64,000 nucleotides of DNA, taken from the NCBI GenBank assembly GCA_964623625.1, contig CAZUUJ010000009.1, forward strand, positions 1 to 64,000. The letters are read 5' to 3'. Under the pieces are notes generated by a model. That model worked only from the letters and a program-made list of their open reading frames with translations, did not search any database and was not told where the DNA came from. Below are positions 36,447 to 45,228 of this stretch, piece by piece (positions within the stretch are counted from its first letter, which is position 1; each line of letters starts with the position of its first letter). The DNA is from CAZLGM01 sp964623625. Its GTDB lineage: Bacteria; Desulfobacterota; Desulfobulbia; Desulfobulbales; Desulfocapsaceae. The position numbers and the translations under genes are program-made.

Positions 36447-37529
36447 TTAAAGTGGAGCGGAGATCTCAAGCCAGTTCTCATGGTGTTGTGCATGGTCGCT
36501 TATTTCAGCAAGAATGGCATCAAGTTCGATCTGCGGGGACCACCCCCAGGTGGATTCTGCAAGGCTATAATCCATAACCATCCAGGGAATGTCAAAGGGA
36601 CGTTTTTGGGGATCAACACTGATGTCGTGTTGACCAAAACGATCTTTACACCAGAGAGATATCTGCTTGAGCGACATTACGTTTTTTATTCCTCCCCCGA
36701 AATTACAGATTCTGGGTATATCGGGATCGTTTGAATAGATCTGTTTTTTTATAAGCGGTACCAGGTCGAGAGGATGAAAACAGTCACGAACCTGCTTTCC
36801 GGTTCCCCCAAAACCTATGTATCTAAGAGGGGCTTTTCTCAGGTAACTGTTTATCCAGTAGGAGAATATGCCCTGGTCCGGTCTGCCGAACTGTCCGGCT
36901 CCAGCCAGTACACCACATCTGTTGATCCAGACGGGAAAGTCAAAACAGTCACCATATTCAAGCGCAATGGATTCGGAAGCAAGTTTGCTCACACCATAGA
37001 GAGAAATCGGTGGGGTTATGGGAAAATCTTCACTTACCCCGTTTGATGTGACACCCTTCTGTTCTAGTCCATCACTATCCAGTACAAACAAGTCTTCCAT
37101 CTCGATCATGGGCAGTGATGCCAATTCATGGATGGAGTAGACACGGCTTGTGGAAAAGAGGAGAAAACCGGCACTGTGTTTTTTACAATATTCAAGAATA
37201 TTCAGTGTGGAGGACAGATTATAATCCATAATCTGCCGGCTGCTCACACTTCCATCCACACCAGCCAGAACGGAAGCGTTTGCGGCAGCGTCGATGACCC
37301 AATCAACAGGCGGCAGACTCTCTACATCTTCACGTTGACGAATATCGCCATAAAAGAGTTTGACACCTTTTTTTTTGAGCTCAAACCTGTTTACTTCACT
37401 GCCAGGCCGTGAAAAGTTATCCAATCCTATCAGTTCGAGAGGCTCGCCTGCCACATCCCACTGATCGATAAGACCTCGGGCCAATACCGAGCCGACAAAA
37501 CCGCAGACACCAGTTATCAGTATTTTCAT
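36447..37529 (-). CDS. NAD-dependent sugar epimerase/dehydratase
   Basis: An extended SDR of 360 residues acting on a nucleotide sugar. TGVCGFVGS (6-14) is the dinucleotide motif, with Cys in place of the usual Gly/Ala, DAAANASV near 87 follows, and YGVSKLASE (near 173) has the catalytic Tyr-x3-Lys. Its ATG overlaps the preceding epimerase stop by 4 bases (ATGA), a coupled pair. The match is best to CDP-paratose 2-epimerase/CDP-tyvelose-type SDRs, but the substrate remains unassigned. Confidence 0.82.
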   Translation of the reverse strand: MKILITGVCGFVGSVLARGLIDQWDVAGEPLELIGLDNFSRPGSEVNRFELKKKGVKLFYGDIRQREDVESLPPVDWVIDAAANASVLAGVDGSVSSRQIMDYNLSSTLNILEYCKKHSAGFLLFSTSRVYSIHELASLPMIEMEDLFVLDSDGLEQKGVTSNGVSEDFPITPPISLYGVSKLASESIALEYGDCFDFPVWINRCGVLAGAGQFGRPDQGIFSYWINSYLRKAPLRYIGFGGTGKQVRDCFHPLDLVPLIKKQIYSNDPDIPRICNFGGGIKNVMSLKQISLWCKDRFGQHDISVDPQKRPFDIPWMVMDYSLAESTWGWSPQIELDAILAEISDHAQHHENWLEISAPL

Positions 37530-38578
37530 TTCTTTAACCTGACCTGCCAGGATTCAACGATCTCCTCAAATATCTGATCCAAAGGGATGGTGATATCCCA
37601 TTGAGGATAATGATCTTTCATTTTGCTCAGGTCACTGTAATAACAGATATGATCGCCGATTCTATTGGTCTCAACATATTCATACACCTGCTTTATTCCG
37701 GTCAGTTGTTGCACTTTATCGAAGGATTCCAAAATAGAACAGGAGTTTTCCTTTCCACCACCAAGATTATAAACCTCACCTTGACGTGGGTTCTTTATAA
37801 ATTCATCCATGAATCGTACAACATCATAGGAGTGGATATTATCCCGAACCTGTTTTCCTTTATACCCGAAAATAGAATATTTTATCCCTTCCACATTGCA
37901 TTTTACCAGATAGCTGAGAAATCCATGCAACTCAACCCCTGAATGGTTTGGGCCAGTAAGACATCCACCTCGCAGACAGCAGGTATTCATACCGAAATAA
38001 CGGCCATATTCCTGAACAATGATGTCGGAAGCGACTTTTGAAGCACCAAATAGAGAATGGAGGGTGTGATCGATAGAAAAAGTTTCCGGTATTCCGGTTA
38101 AGTAGTCCGGGTCATCGTATTCCCAGCGGGTTTCAAGCTCTTTTAAGGTGATATAATTGGGACCGTCGCCATACACCTTGTTGGTTGAGCAATGAACAAA
38201 TGGAGACTCCGGACAGTATCTTCTGGTAGCTTCAAGCAGATTCAAAGTACCGACGGCATTCACATCAAAATCGTCAAAGGGGATAGCCGCTGCTCTGTCA
38301 TGGGATGGCTGGGCAGCTGTATGAACAATGGCATCAGGTTGAAGTTTTTCTATCAATTCAAGAACGCCGTCACGGTCTCGAATATCCAGCTCATAGTGGG
38401 TGAATTTCGGCAGGCTTTCTTCGAGCTGTTTTTGGTTCCATCGGGTATCTCCTTGTGGTCCAAAAAAAATTGCACGCTGGTTATTATCTATGCCCGCAAT
38501 CTGGTGACCTTGTTTATGAAAATAGGTGCACACTTCAGAGCCGATAAGACCGGACGATCCAGTCACTAAAATGTTCAT
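37526..38578 (-). CDS. NAD-dependent epimerase, CDP-paratose 2-epimerase-like
   Basis: A 350-residue extended SDR. TGSSGLIGSEV (6-16) binds NAD; HTAAQPSHDRAA near 85 and FVHCSTNKVYGD near 127 are features I associate with RfbE/TyvE-like CDP-paratose 2-epimerases; the active-site pair is expected in FGASKVASD, where the Tyr of the usual YGxSK is replaced by Phe. That substitution would remove the normal catalytic Tyr, as reported for some family members with altered chemistry, so activity deserves care. It overlaps the next epimerase gene by 4 bases. CDP-sugar use is inference. Confidence 0.78.
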   Translation of the reverse strand: MNILVTGSSGLIGSEVCTYFHKQGHQIAGIDNNQRAIFFGPQGDTRWNQKQLEESLPKFTHYELDIRDRDGVLELIEKLQPDAIVHTAAQPSHDRAAAIPFDDFDVNAVGTLNLLEATRRYCPESPFVHCSTNKVYGDGPNYITLKELETRWEYDDPDYLTGIPETFSIDHTLHSLFGASKVASDIIVQEYGRYFGMNTCCLRGGCLTGPNHSGVELHGFLSYLVKCNVEGIKYSIFGYKGKQVRDNIHSYDVVRFMDEFIKNPRQGEVYNLGGGKENSCSILESFDKVQQLTGIKQVYEYVETNRIGDHICYYSDLSKMKDHYPQWDITIPLDQIFEEIVESWQVRLKK

Positions 38579-38597
38579 TCTTCCTCCAGTAAATAAA

Positions 38598-40766
38598 TTA
38601 TAAACACATGGTAAAAAGTCTGTAGGCGGTAAAGGTTGAATAGATTGACAGTGTTATGTAGCCGAAAATTCCAAACTGTGCAATAAGACCGATCAATCCT
38701 GCGTGAATTAATAGTATGGTGCCTGCTGGAAGCGAATGATTGGTGTCCGGAAACGGGTAACCATAGGTAAGAAAGATTAAGGAAAAGACTGTGAGAAGAG
38801 AAAGGGCTGCCAGAGAAAGAGATTCCTTAAGGTGTTGAATCGTATGTGAACTGAATACTATTTTTTTTCTGGCAAGCCTTGTGGCAACAAGCGCGACTGA
38901 TCGTTGAAACCAGCTCACCATACTGACAATAGTCAATGAGTATATTGAGAAAATAAAGAAAAAGAACTCATAATTGTTCCAGTAATAGAGAAATCTGGTG
39001 AGAGTAAACTCCTGGTATGCTTCTCCGAAATACTGCAGGCGGACTAAGCGGAAGGTGTCGAAAAGCCGTTGCGTACGAACAGCGAGCTGCTCTTTTATCG
39101 GATGGGTTTCCATGAAATATCGAACTGAATCAAACAGTGAGCCTGTTTTCATCCCACCGGCAAGAAATGATTGTTTGATTAACGTATAGTTGTCTGGATA
39201 GTACAAGGCTTTAACGATTGACCATGGCAGAAGTGTTAGTGCAAAAGTCAGGCAGAGGCAAACGGGATAAAAAAGCAGGTGGTAACTGAATCTTTTCTTT
39301 TTGTCTTCACGAAAAAGGAGGTAAACAAGCCAAAGGAAGAGCAGAGGAATGCTAAGCGCATTACTGGTATGCATATTCGCTCCAAGTCCAAAGAGCATGC
39401 CTGCCACAAGCCAGGAAGAAAATCGGGTTTTATTGGTGAGCAGACAGAGTAGGCCGGAGAGAAAGAGAGCGCCACCTGCAAATTTGAACCAGGTAAAATA
39501 ATAATTAGCCAACACAAAGGCGTTAAGAGAAAGAAACAGAATCAGCAGGTACTTCAAACGGCCTAAATTGGGTAGATAGCGATCAAATAGCAATAAGATC
39601 TGAAGGATAATCATAATGTTCATTATGGTGCCGATTATCGCATAAGTAAGAAAAGAGGCGGCAGTTGCAGGGTTGAAATTTTTAATAAAAACTCTGATTG
39701 TGGCATAAAGAACTCCGGGCAGCATCTCTCTATCCTGCACCTGGTAGGTGAGTCGGCCGTCACCATAATATTTATAAAATGATTCCTGTTTTGCTATGGC
39801 CATCCCGTTAAAATATTGAAATGCGTTATCATGACCTTTGAAACGAGAAAAGATTTTATCTTTAGAGATATCTCTATAGATCAGGTTTTCAAACGGCTTG
39901 TTCTCATTAGAGGTAATGATAAAAAGTGAGACAAAAAGCAGAAATAGAGCTGTGCAATAATCCCATTTACACTCAAACAGTATTATTTTAGCTGATCCGG
40001 ATGTTTTCTTTTTCTTTATCAACAGGCCAAGAATAGCCATAGAAAAGATGATATAGCCTGCAAGGAAAAGATCACCGTTGTACCCTGACCGGCTTGTTAT
40101 GAAGTAGACGACGAATGCAACAAGATAGTAAACAATGGAAAGCATGAATCCATAGTTCAAAAGACCAAAGCGACTATAGTGTCTTTCTCTTACCAGGTTG
40201 AAATACATGAGTATTCCTGGTGAAACAAACAGGAGAAAGAGTAGCAAACCAAAGGGATAATGGAGATTGTAAAAGATTAAAGAGTAATGGGAGAGTGTGA
40301 GGTCGGTGATCGTAACTGAGCTATCCTGCAATGTCCCTTCAAAATCGATCCGAATGGCATCATAATTCCCAGGAGGAAGGATCATGCCATAACGGGAATG
40401 TCTCTCGCCTACATCCCGTTGTTTCATGTTTTCCAGAATAAATCCGGATTTGTCTTTTTCTTTATAAAAAATATGGAGCTGTTCAAAACCAACGATATTT
40501 TCAAGAGATATTTCTAAATATAAAGGGAAGTTAGACTCCGCGACAAGTGGAACAATAAGAAAAGGATCAGCGTGTGAATTGAATTTTAAATGAAGACCTT
40601 TTTTAGATAAATCCTGGTAATCAATTGAGTTGGTTGAGGAAATATGAGAGAATTGGCTGAAAAGTGATTGTTGGGGCAATCGATAATGATAATAATCCAA
40701 CCCTACTGCTAGCAGAATCAGAATAGAGATGAGTATCAACAACAAAAAACGTTTTTTGTAAAGCAT
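38598..40766 (-). CDS. Large polytopic membrane protein, GT-C-like, start region altered by IS
   Basis: About 722 residues from the ATG at 40766. A first helix (LLLILISILILLAVGLDYY) is followed by a beta-rich periplasmic segment (about 40-170, with DPFLIVPLVAE, MILPPGNYDAIRIDF) and then some ten to twelve membrane helices. The beta segment resembles the LRIDP-type domains elsewhere in this window. A longer form from ATG 40808 exists, but its first 14 codons lie in the junction with the IS3 orfA remnant in another frame, so they are probably foreign. No convincing ribosome site precedes either start, so expression may have changed when the element inserted. A GT-C transferase role is plausible, not proven. 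Confidence 0.6.
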   Translation of the reverse strand: MLYKKRFLLLILISILILLAVGLDYYHYRLPQQSLFSQFSHISSTNSIDYQDLSKKGLHLKFNSHADPFLIVPLVAESNFPLYLEISLENIVGFEQLHIFYKEKDKSGFILENMKQRDVGERHSRYGMILPPGNYDAIRIDFEGTLQDSSVTITDLTLSHYSLIFYNLHYPFGLLLFLLFVSPGILMYFNLVRERHYSRFGLLNYGFMLSIVYYLVAFVVYFITSRSGYNGDLFLAGYIIFSMAILGLLIKKKKTSGSAKIILFECKWDYCTALFLLFVSLFIITSNENKPFENLIYRDISKDKIFSRFKGHDNAFQYFNGMAIAKQESFYKYYGDGRLTYQVQDREMLPGVLYATIRVFIKNFNPATAASFLTYAIIGTIMNIMIILQILLLFDRYLPNLGRLKYLLILFLSLNAFVLANYYFTWFKFAGGALFLSGLLCLLTNKTRFSSWLVAGMLFGLGANMHTSNALSIPLLFLWLVYLLFREDKKKRFSYHLLFYPVCLCLTFALTLLPWSIVKALYYPDNYTLIKQSFLAGGMKTGSLFDSVRYFMETHPIKEQLAVRTQRLFDTFRLVRLQYFGEAYQEFTLTRFLYYWNNYEFFFFIFSIYSLTIVSMVSWFQRSVALVATRLARKKIVFSSHTIQHLKESLSLAALSLLTVFSLIFLTYGYPFPDTNHSLPAGTILLIHAGLIGLIAQFGIFGYITLSIYSTFTAYRLFTMCL

Positions 40767-40789
40767 ATTGATCAGACGAGTCTTTCCAT

Positions 40790-40962
40790 TTTTTTTTGTT
40801 GAAAACATCGGGTAGCTGATCTATGGCTGCCATTTTCCATCGAAGCACTTGACTCACATGAACACCAAATTGGGAGGCAATTCCATTGGCTGTTCGGTCT
40901 CCCTTGAAGGCTGCCAGAGCTACCTTTGCTTTCAGCTTGTTACTATATCCTTTTCGTTTCAT
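40790..40962 (-). pseudogene. Truncated IS3-family transposase OrfA
   Basis: About 57 codons survive of an IS3/IS911-type OrfA, which starts MKRKGYSNKLKAKVALAAFKG and continues with an HTH region (GIASQFGVHVSQVLRWK). The open frame goes on for another 56 codons, but that part no longer resembles OrfA and overlaps the start of the downstream membrane protein. No OrfB is present. The fragment therefore marks a deletion that removed most of the element. The matching terminal sequence lies at 41011-41026. Confidence 0.85.
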
Positions 40963-41006
40963 AGTTTACCCTTTCAAACAGTGTGAATACTCCCTTGACA
41001 CACTGA

Positions 41007-41026
41007 CTAATTTTCAGGGTCCACTA
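41007..41026 (-). mobile_element. IS3-type element terminal sequence
   Basis: Reading the minus strand, the sequence TGGACCCTGAAAATTAG lies 45 bases upstream of the OrfA start, where the left terminal repeat of an IS3-family element is expected. It also encodes the last four residues and stop codon of the methyltransferase at 41007-41714, so the element truncated that gene. Bases 41011-41026 match 40-55 in 15 of 16 positions. The other end of the element has been lost. Confidence 0.6.
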
Positions 41027-41714
41027 TAGTAGTACCTTGTTCGATACCCTTGCTTTTCATACCGACAACAAAAAACTGTTTACCAAAGAAGCGCCAGATA
41101 AAAGGAAGCTTAAGATACAGTTTCACTAAAAAAAGAGGTGGCATCCAACCAGTTGACATTGAATAGGGTAAAAAACGAGAAATGCATAACTTGATACTGA
41201 AGCTCTTTAATCGGAGCAGTTCTGCTAAGGAGGCCTCTGTGATAGGGATGAAATGATCCCAAAAATCCCAATAAGCACCATGAACATACCTAGTGTTAGG
41301 GCCCAGACAGATAATGAGTCCTCCAGGTTTTAAGCATCGAAATGCTTCTGAAATAGTAGATTCAACATGCGCCTTACCGGGGAGATGCTCTAGAAAGTTG
41401 CTTGTGAATACGATGTCGAACAATTCTGACTGCAGCTGCCATGGCTTCGAGCAGTCCTGGTGGAGAAAGTGGATGTCCTTGGTTAAATGAGTTGCTGCAT
41501 CAGGGTTCAGATCCATTGCGTATTTTTTTTCTGCCCTGATATTATTTATAAACTCACCCCAACCGCATCCCAGGTCAAGGATACAAGATCCAGAGGGTAC
41601 AAATATGCTAAAATACTCACTGCATAGAACCTGCCAGACGTTATTTCTATATTCTGCAGTTTTTGAAAAACGCATCTGATATTCATCTTTGAGGGTGTCC
41701 GAACTTGTCTTCAT
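41007..41714 (-). CDS. SAM methyltransferase, 3' end replaced by IS sequence
   Basis: A class I methyltransferase of about 235 residues. ILDLGCGWGEF is the SAM-binding loop, FTSNFLEHLP the motif II region and CLKPGGLIICLGP the later strand. The ATG at 41714 has an AGGA element 7 bases upstream and is favoured over the ATG at 41756. The last residues (VDPEN) and the stop codon come from the terminal sequence of the IS3-type element, so the original C-terminus is lost. Because the core fold is complete by then, it may still be functional. Neighbours suggest a glycan or lipid-linked substrate. Confidence 0.75.
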   Translation of the reverse strand: MKTSSDTLKDEYQMRFSKTAEYRNNVWQVLCSEYFSIFVPSGSCILDLGCGWGEFINNIRAEKKYAMDLNPDAATHLTKDIHFLHQDCSKPWQLQSELFDIVFTSNFLEHLPGKAHVESTISEAFRCLKPGGLIICLGPNTRYVHGAYWDFWDHFIPITEASLAELLRLKSFSIKLCISRFLPYSMSTGWMPPLFLVKLYLKLPFIWRFFGKQFFVVGMKSKGIEQGTTIVDPEN

Positions 41715-41864
41715 ATATGATTTTCCTAATTGGTGTCGAGCCTGGCTAAAAAGCAAAATATTGCAAATTCAAGAGTTCACCTGTAAAGAAAAAGTGAGTT
41801 GAATATCCATCTGAGTTGTCTACTTACGATTGATCCAAGTGATTGATGGTTCAGGGTATAGATG

Positions 41865-44483
41865 TTATTCAAGTGCTTCCGGATGGTCAAAAAATGAGCT
41901 ATAGCGAACATGATCCTTACCAACTGATATTTTATGAATTGTGTAAGTACCTGCTAGAGTGCCGGGATCAAGTCGCAATTGTCCAGCAACCTGCTCTGGA
42001 GGTAAAGTGAACGTAATACTATTATGACCTTTGTGCAGTCTTCTCACAACCTTTCTTCTTTCACTGTATCTCTGCTCGGGTCTGTTTAAAAAGTAGACAG
42101 CGATATCAGTATCAACAGAAGATGTGATAACTACCTCGACTATCAGAGGCGGGTATTCCCTGGTTGGCTCTATTGGGGGAAGGAGAATAAACGGATCTTC
42201 ATTTTGAGCAATCAGCTGTAAACCATTTTCAACCGTTTTTGTGGACAAGATATTTTCAACAGCCAGATTGCTGAGCTCTTTTTCGATCACCATGTAATCT
42301 TGACGTGTACTTCTCAGCAAGGAAGCATCATTTGTTAAAGGGGAAAGGACAATTGGCTTGAGCAGGAGGTTCTGTTGCTTTTCATGTCGGGCACCACTGG
42401 TATTTTCTTGAGCTTCTAAAACAATTCGTACTGTTTTCTCTTCCTCGAACTGGAGAGGAATCTTGTGTTGTACCTGCTCATTTGAGATAGTCAGCGTTGA
42501 AAGTATGTTGTTATCATCGGTCTTAACGTTCAGCTTGAAAGCGGTCTCTGATAGATTAGCAGGCAAGTTTTCAACCAGTAATTCGTATTTTCCTCTTTTG
42601 AAAATCAAGGGGAGGGATTGAAGACTCTTAGTATTGGAAATAATTAGTGTGTTATCACCTTGACTTATTGAGGATACCTGCATGAGAGGTGGTGTCAGTT
42701 CTATTTTTCGGTCGACTGGAATTGCCAAACGACCAATGGCCAGTTCTGGGAATCCATCGGGGATGCAAGGAAAGTTTTTCCGTTTATCTACATAGGTACA
42801 CCCTGTGACATATTTTCCTTCCGCCTGATAAAAATCACTTTGTTTGAGAAGGGACATCCGTGTAAACGGTGACCAGTAACTTCCTATTCGATAATTACCT
42901 GGAAAAGTTTTGCGAATATCGAGGTAATTAAAGAAATTGTTCAACCGATAGGTCAGTTTGATTGAAGATTTGTTGGTCAGATGATGTGCGCCGTCATAGC
43001 AGAAGAGCGGCATGATCATATGTGGATTCGAAAAGGACGGCAATTGGTTGTAGAATGTTTTCTCATCCAAATTTTTCATCGTAAATTCAACGATATTGTA
43101 CTTTTTCTCCAGCCCCACTTTTTTAAATGACAACTCTGTAGGAATGATCAGTGTTGAGCCTTTTTCAACATTTTGTTTTATCCAGTCAACGGAAAGAACC
43201 CTTGCATCGGGCTGTTGCTTTGCAATCTTTACCATGTTCTCGATCGGGACCATGACAAGACCAAGAAGGAACAGGGTTGCTAAGGTTATGAGCGGTATGA
43301 ATTTTTTGAGTTGTTGTGACAAAGACAGTCCGCAGAGAAAATCTCTTGCAAACCGATAAACAACTGCAACACCAATAGCAAAAAACAAGCTGTAAAAGGC
43401 AAAAACGACCAGAACATTTCGTACAGCATAGGCACTCATGTTGCTCGTATAATAAAGAAGGACCAGAGGAAACGAGAGCAGAACAACAGTCTTTTTGAAG
43501 TCCTTGGTTAGGGAGGAAAAAAGGCCGATTACAGCAAACACAGCAGTCCAGTGGCCGAAGTCAGTTAATATCTTATTGATCAATACCAGAAAAACCTCAA
43601 CTCCTGGAGTTGCTGTTAAATACGCACGTCCCCTGTTGTAATCCACAAGAATAATTGAAAGGGAATTTAGAAATCCTTTAAAATCTAATATCACATAGGG
43701 GTTGATAACGAAAAAGGTGAGAAACATTACCGGTAGGAGAAGAGCCGATTTAAGAAGTCTCTGTCTTTTTCCAAACAACCATATTGTCAATATGCAGGGG
43801 ATAAAAATCCAGACGAGATGATATTTTGCTGAGATAACTAGCCCACAAAGCATACCTGGAAAGATTGCCTTGTGGAGAAGCGAATCATCAGAAAAGTTGT
43901 AGACAAGGTAGGCGAAAAGCAAGAGCACAAAAAATACGCCTAAAATATCTACATTTATATAATGGCATGAGTAATGAAAATATATGGAAGATAAGGCTAG
44001 AAGTAACGGACCGACAAACAAAACGATTGGGTCCTTGGTCAATCGATACCCAATGATGCCAAGAGTTAACAGGGATAGTACGGAAAAGAGAGCGAACAGT
44101 GCTTTTGCTGGCCAGACAAATCTTACATGAGAATAGTAGGGGTAGGCGATAGAGCCGATTTCATTTGTGTTGGTGAAATCAAGATTGGAAACAGCGCTGA
44201 TATAACCTAGAGTGAATCCGGCAGCTGTGAGATACGCAGGAAGGGAAGGATAGGCGAGATACCGGGTATTAAAATCACCTTCTGCTAAAACCCGTTTAGC
44301 ACCATTGGTGACCAAACCTTCATCATATTTGCCGGGATAGGGTAGGGCACAGGAGATATAGTTGAACCGAAGACCCAGTGATACAACAAGGAGAACAGTC
44401 AAAAGGGTTATGCTGACTACAAGACGCCAATTGCTTAAGAACCTTTCAAAAAATTGTTTTAGTGCCGAAATGAACTGATTCAT
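41865..44483 (-). CDS. Large GT-C-like glycosyltransferase with C-terminal beta domains
   Basis: An 872-residue membrane protein of PMT/ArnT-like layout. The first helix (about 17-37) is followed by a periplasmic loop with PYPGKYDEGLV, an Asp-Glu pair where GT-C enzymes hold catalytic acids. Ten or more helices run to about residue 415. The remaining 450 residues are soluble and beta-rich, ending in a module with FILLPPIEP, YFLNRPEQRYSE and QLRLDPG that recalls the LRIDP-type domains of this window. It likely uses a polyprenyl-phosphate sugar, perhaps from the GT2 at 35677. It begins the minus-strand run, so its promoter should lie in 44484-44600. Substrate unknown. Confidence 0.66.
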   Translation of the reverse strand: MNQFISALKQFFERFLSNWRLVVSITLLTVLLVVSLGLRFNYISCALPYPGKYDEGLVTNGAKRVLAEGDFNTRYLAYPSLPAYLTAAGFTLGYISAVSNLDFTNTNEIGSIAYPYYSHVRFVWPAKALFALFSVLSLLTLGIIGYRLTKDPIVLFVGPLLLALSSIYFHYSCHYINVDILGVFFVLLLFAYLVYNFSDDSLLHKAIFPGMLCGLVISAKYHLVWIFIPCILTIWLFGKRQRLLKSALLLPVMFLTFFVINPYVILDFKGFLNSLSIILVDYNRGRAYLTATPGVEVFLVLINKILTDFGHWTAVFAVIGLFSSLTKDFKKTVVLLSFPLVLLYYTSNMSAYAVRNVLVVFAFYSLFFAIGVAVVYRFARDFLCGLSLSQQLKKFIPLITLATLFLLGLVMVPIENMVKIAKQQPDARVLSVDWIKQNVEKGSTLIIPTELSFKKVGLEKKYNIVEFTMKNLDEKTFYNQLPSFSNPHMIMPLFCYDGAHHLTNKSSIKLTYRLNNFFNYLDIRKTFPGNYRIGSYWSPFTRMSLLKQSDFYQAEGKYVTGCTYVDKRKNFPCIPDGFPELAIGRLAIPVDRKIELTPPLMQVSSISQGDNTLIISNTKSLQSLPLIFKRGKYELLVENLPANLSETAFKLNVKTDDNNILSTLTISNEQVQHKIPLQFEEEKTVRIVLEAQENTSGARHEKQQNLLLKPIVLSPLTNDASLLRSTRQDYMVIEKELSNLAVENILSTKTVENGLQLIAQNEDPFILLPPIEPTREYPPLIVEVVITSSVDTDIAVYFLNRPEQRYSERRKVVRRLHKGHNSITFTLPPEQVAGQLRLDPGTLAGTYTIHKISVGKDHVRYSSFFDHPEALE

Positions 44484-45228
44484 CAGGAATCCACTGTTAT
44501 TTTGTAATATTGAGAGTTATAACTACGAGTGCTTAATGAAACGGCTACTTGATGTCAAGCAAAAACAAGCTTGTATTGACAGCCGGTTCCTATCACCTCA
44601 TGGAATGATATTGCTGAAAGGTTAAATCTCAGTTCTTGAGTACCACATTCAAAGATGTTGAAACCGGGTTATTTTTGCGCAGCGGTTTTACCACAAGCTG
44701 TAAAAACCGCCGGTTACGCAGGGAATCTAAGCCACGCGTTTTACGCGTGGTTGTTTGCTCGTGTTTTCTTTTTTTATCAGGTTGAGTTGTCATAAAAATG
44801 ATCTCGACTATTGCAGAACGGTATTGTGTGTGGTTGTTTACCGGCATCAAATAAAGACAGGAGACAGCCGTTTGATAGTTTTCCTTCGTAACGTATCATT
44901 GTGACCTAATTGTGACATCAGTCGATTTTTGGAGGTTATTGTGATGAACATCTGCAAGATCATCGTAATCCCAGCATAAATAAATCTGAGTACCAATGAT
45001 TCTCAGCTTAGACTGAGAAGAAGTGCTGTCGGTTTGACAGACGTGATTCAAGGATCATGTATGTCAACCAAACCTTTCCTGTAAACCTGGAAATGCCAAT
45101 ACACTGCTGTGCCGTATTACCCAATAAAGAATGATCCTTGACCAGAGGCTAGACTGGCAAATCGACAGAACCTTATGTTAGGCTGAGCATTATGGGCAAT
45201 CAGGTAAATTAATAAAAGGACAATATTT
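44484..45228. other. Divergent intergenic region with hairpins
   Basis: This 745-base region separates the minus-strand block from the next plus-strand gene, so it should carry promoters in both directions, though I cannot fix a convincing -35/-10 pair. It holds three hairpins: 44682-44710 (8-base stem), 44732-44750 (8-base perfect stem with a 3-base loop) and 45000-45019 (7-base stem). A 73-codon frame on the minus strand (44629-44850) shows no recognisable protein and is left out. Confidence 0.5.
44732..44750. repeat. Perfect hairpin, REP or IS200/IS605-end-like
   Basis: The arms CCACGCGT and ACGCGTGG pair perfectly around a TTT loop, followed by TTGTTTG. Hairpins with this layout occur at ends of IS200/IS605 elements and in REP sequences. 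No transposase or TnpB remnant is visible beside it, so it may be a relic or a simple RNA hairpin. It lacks a proper T-run for a plus-strand terminator. Confidence 0.35.

Noticed and set aside
44629..44850. 73-codon minus-strand frame in the divergent gap
   Set aside because: No family or ribosome site; the sequence includes hairpins, so it is more likely non-coding.
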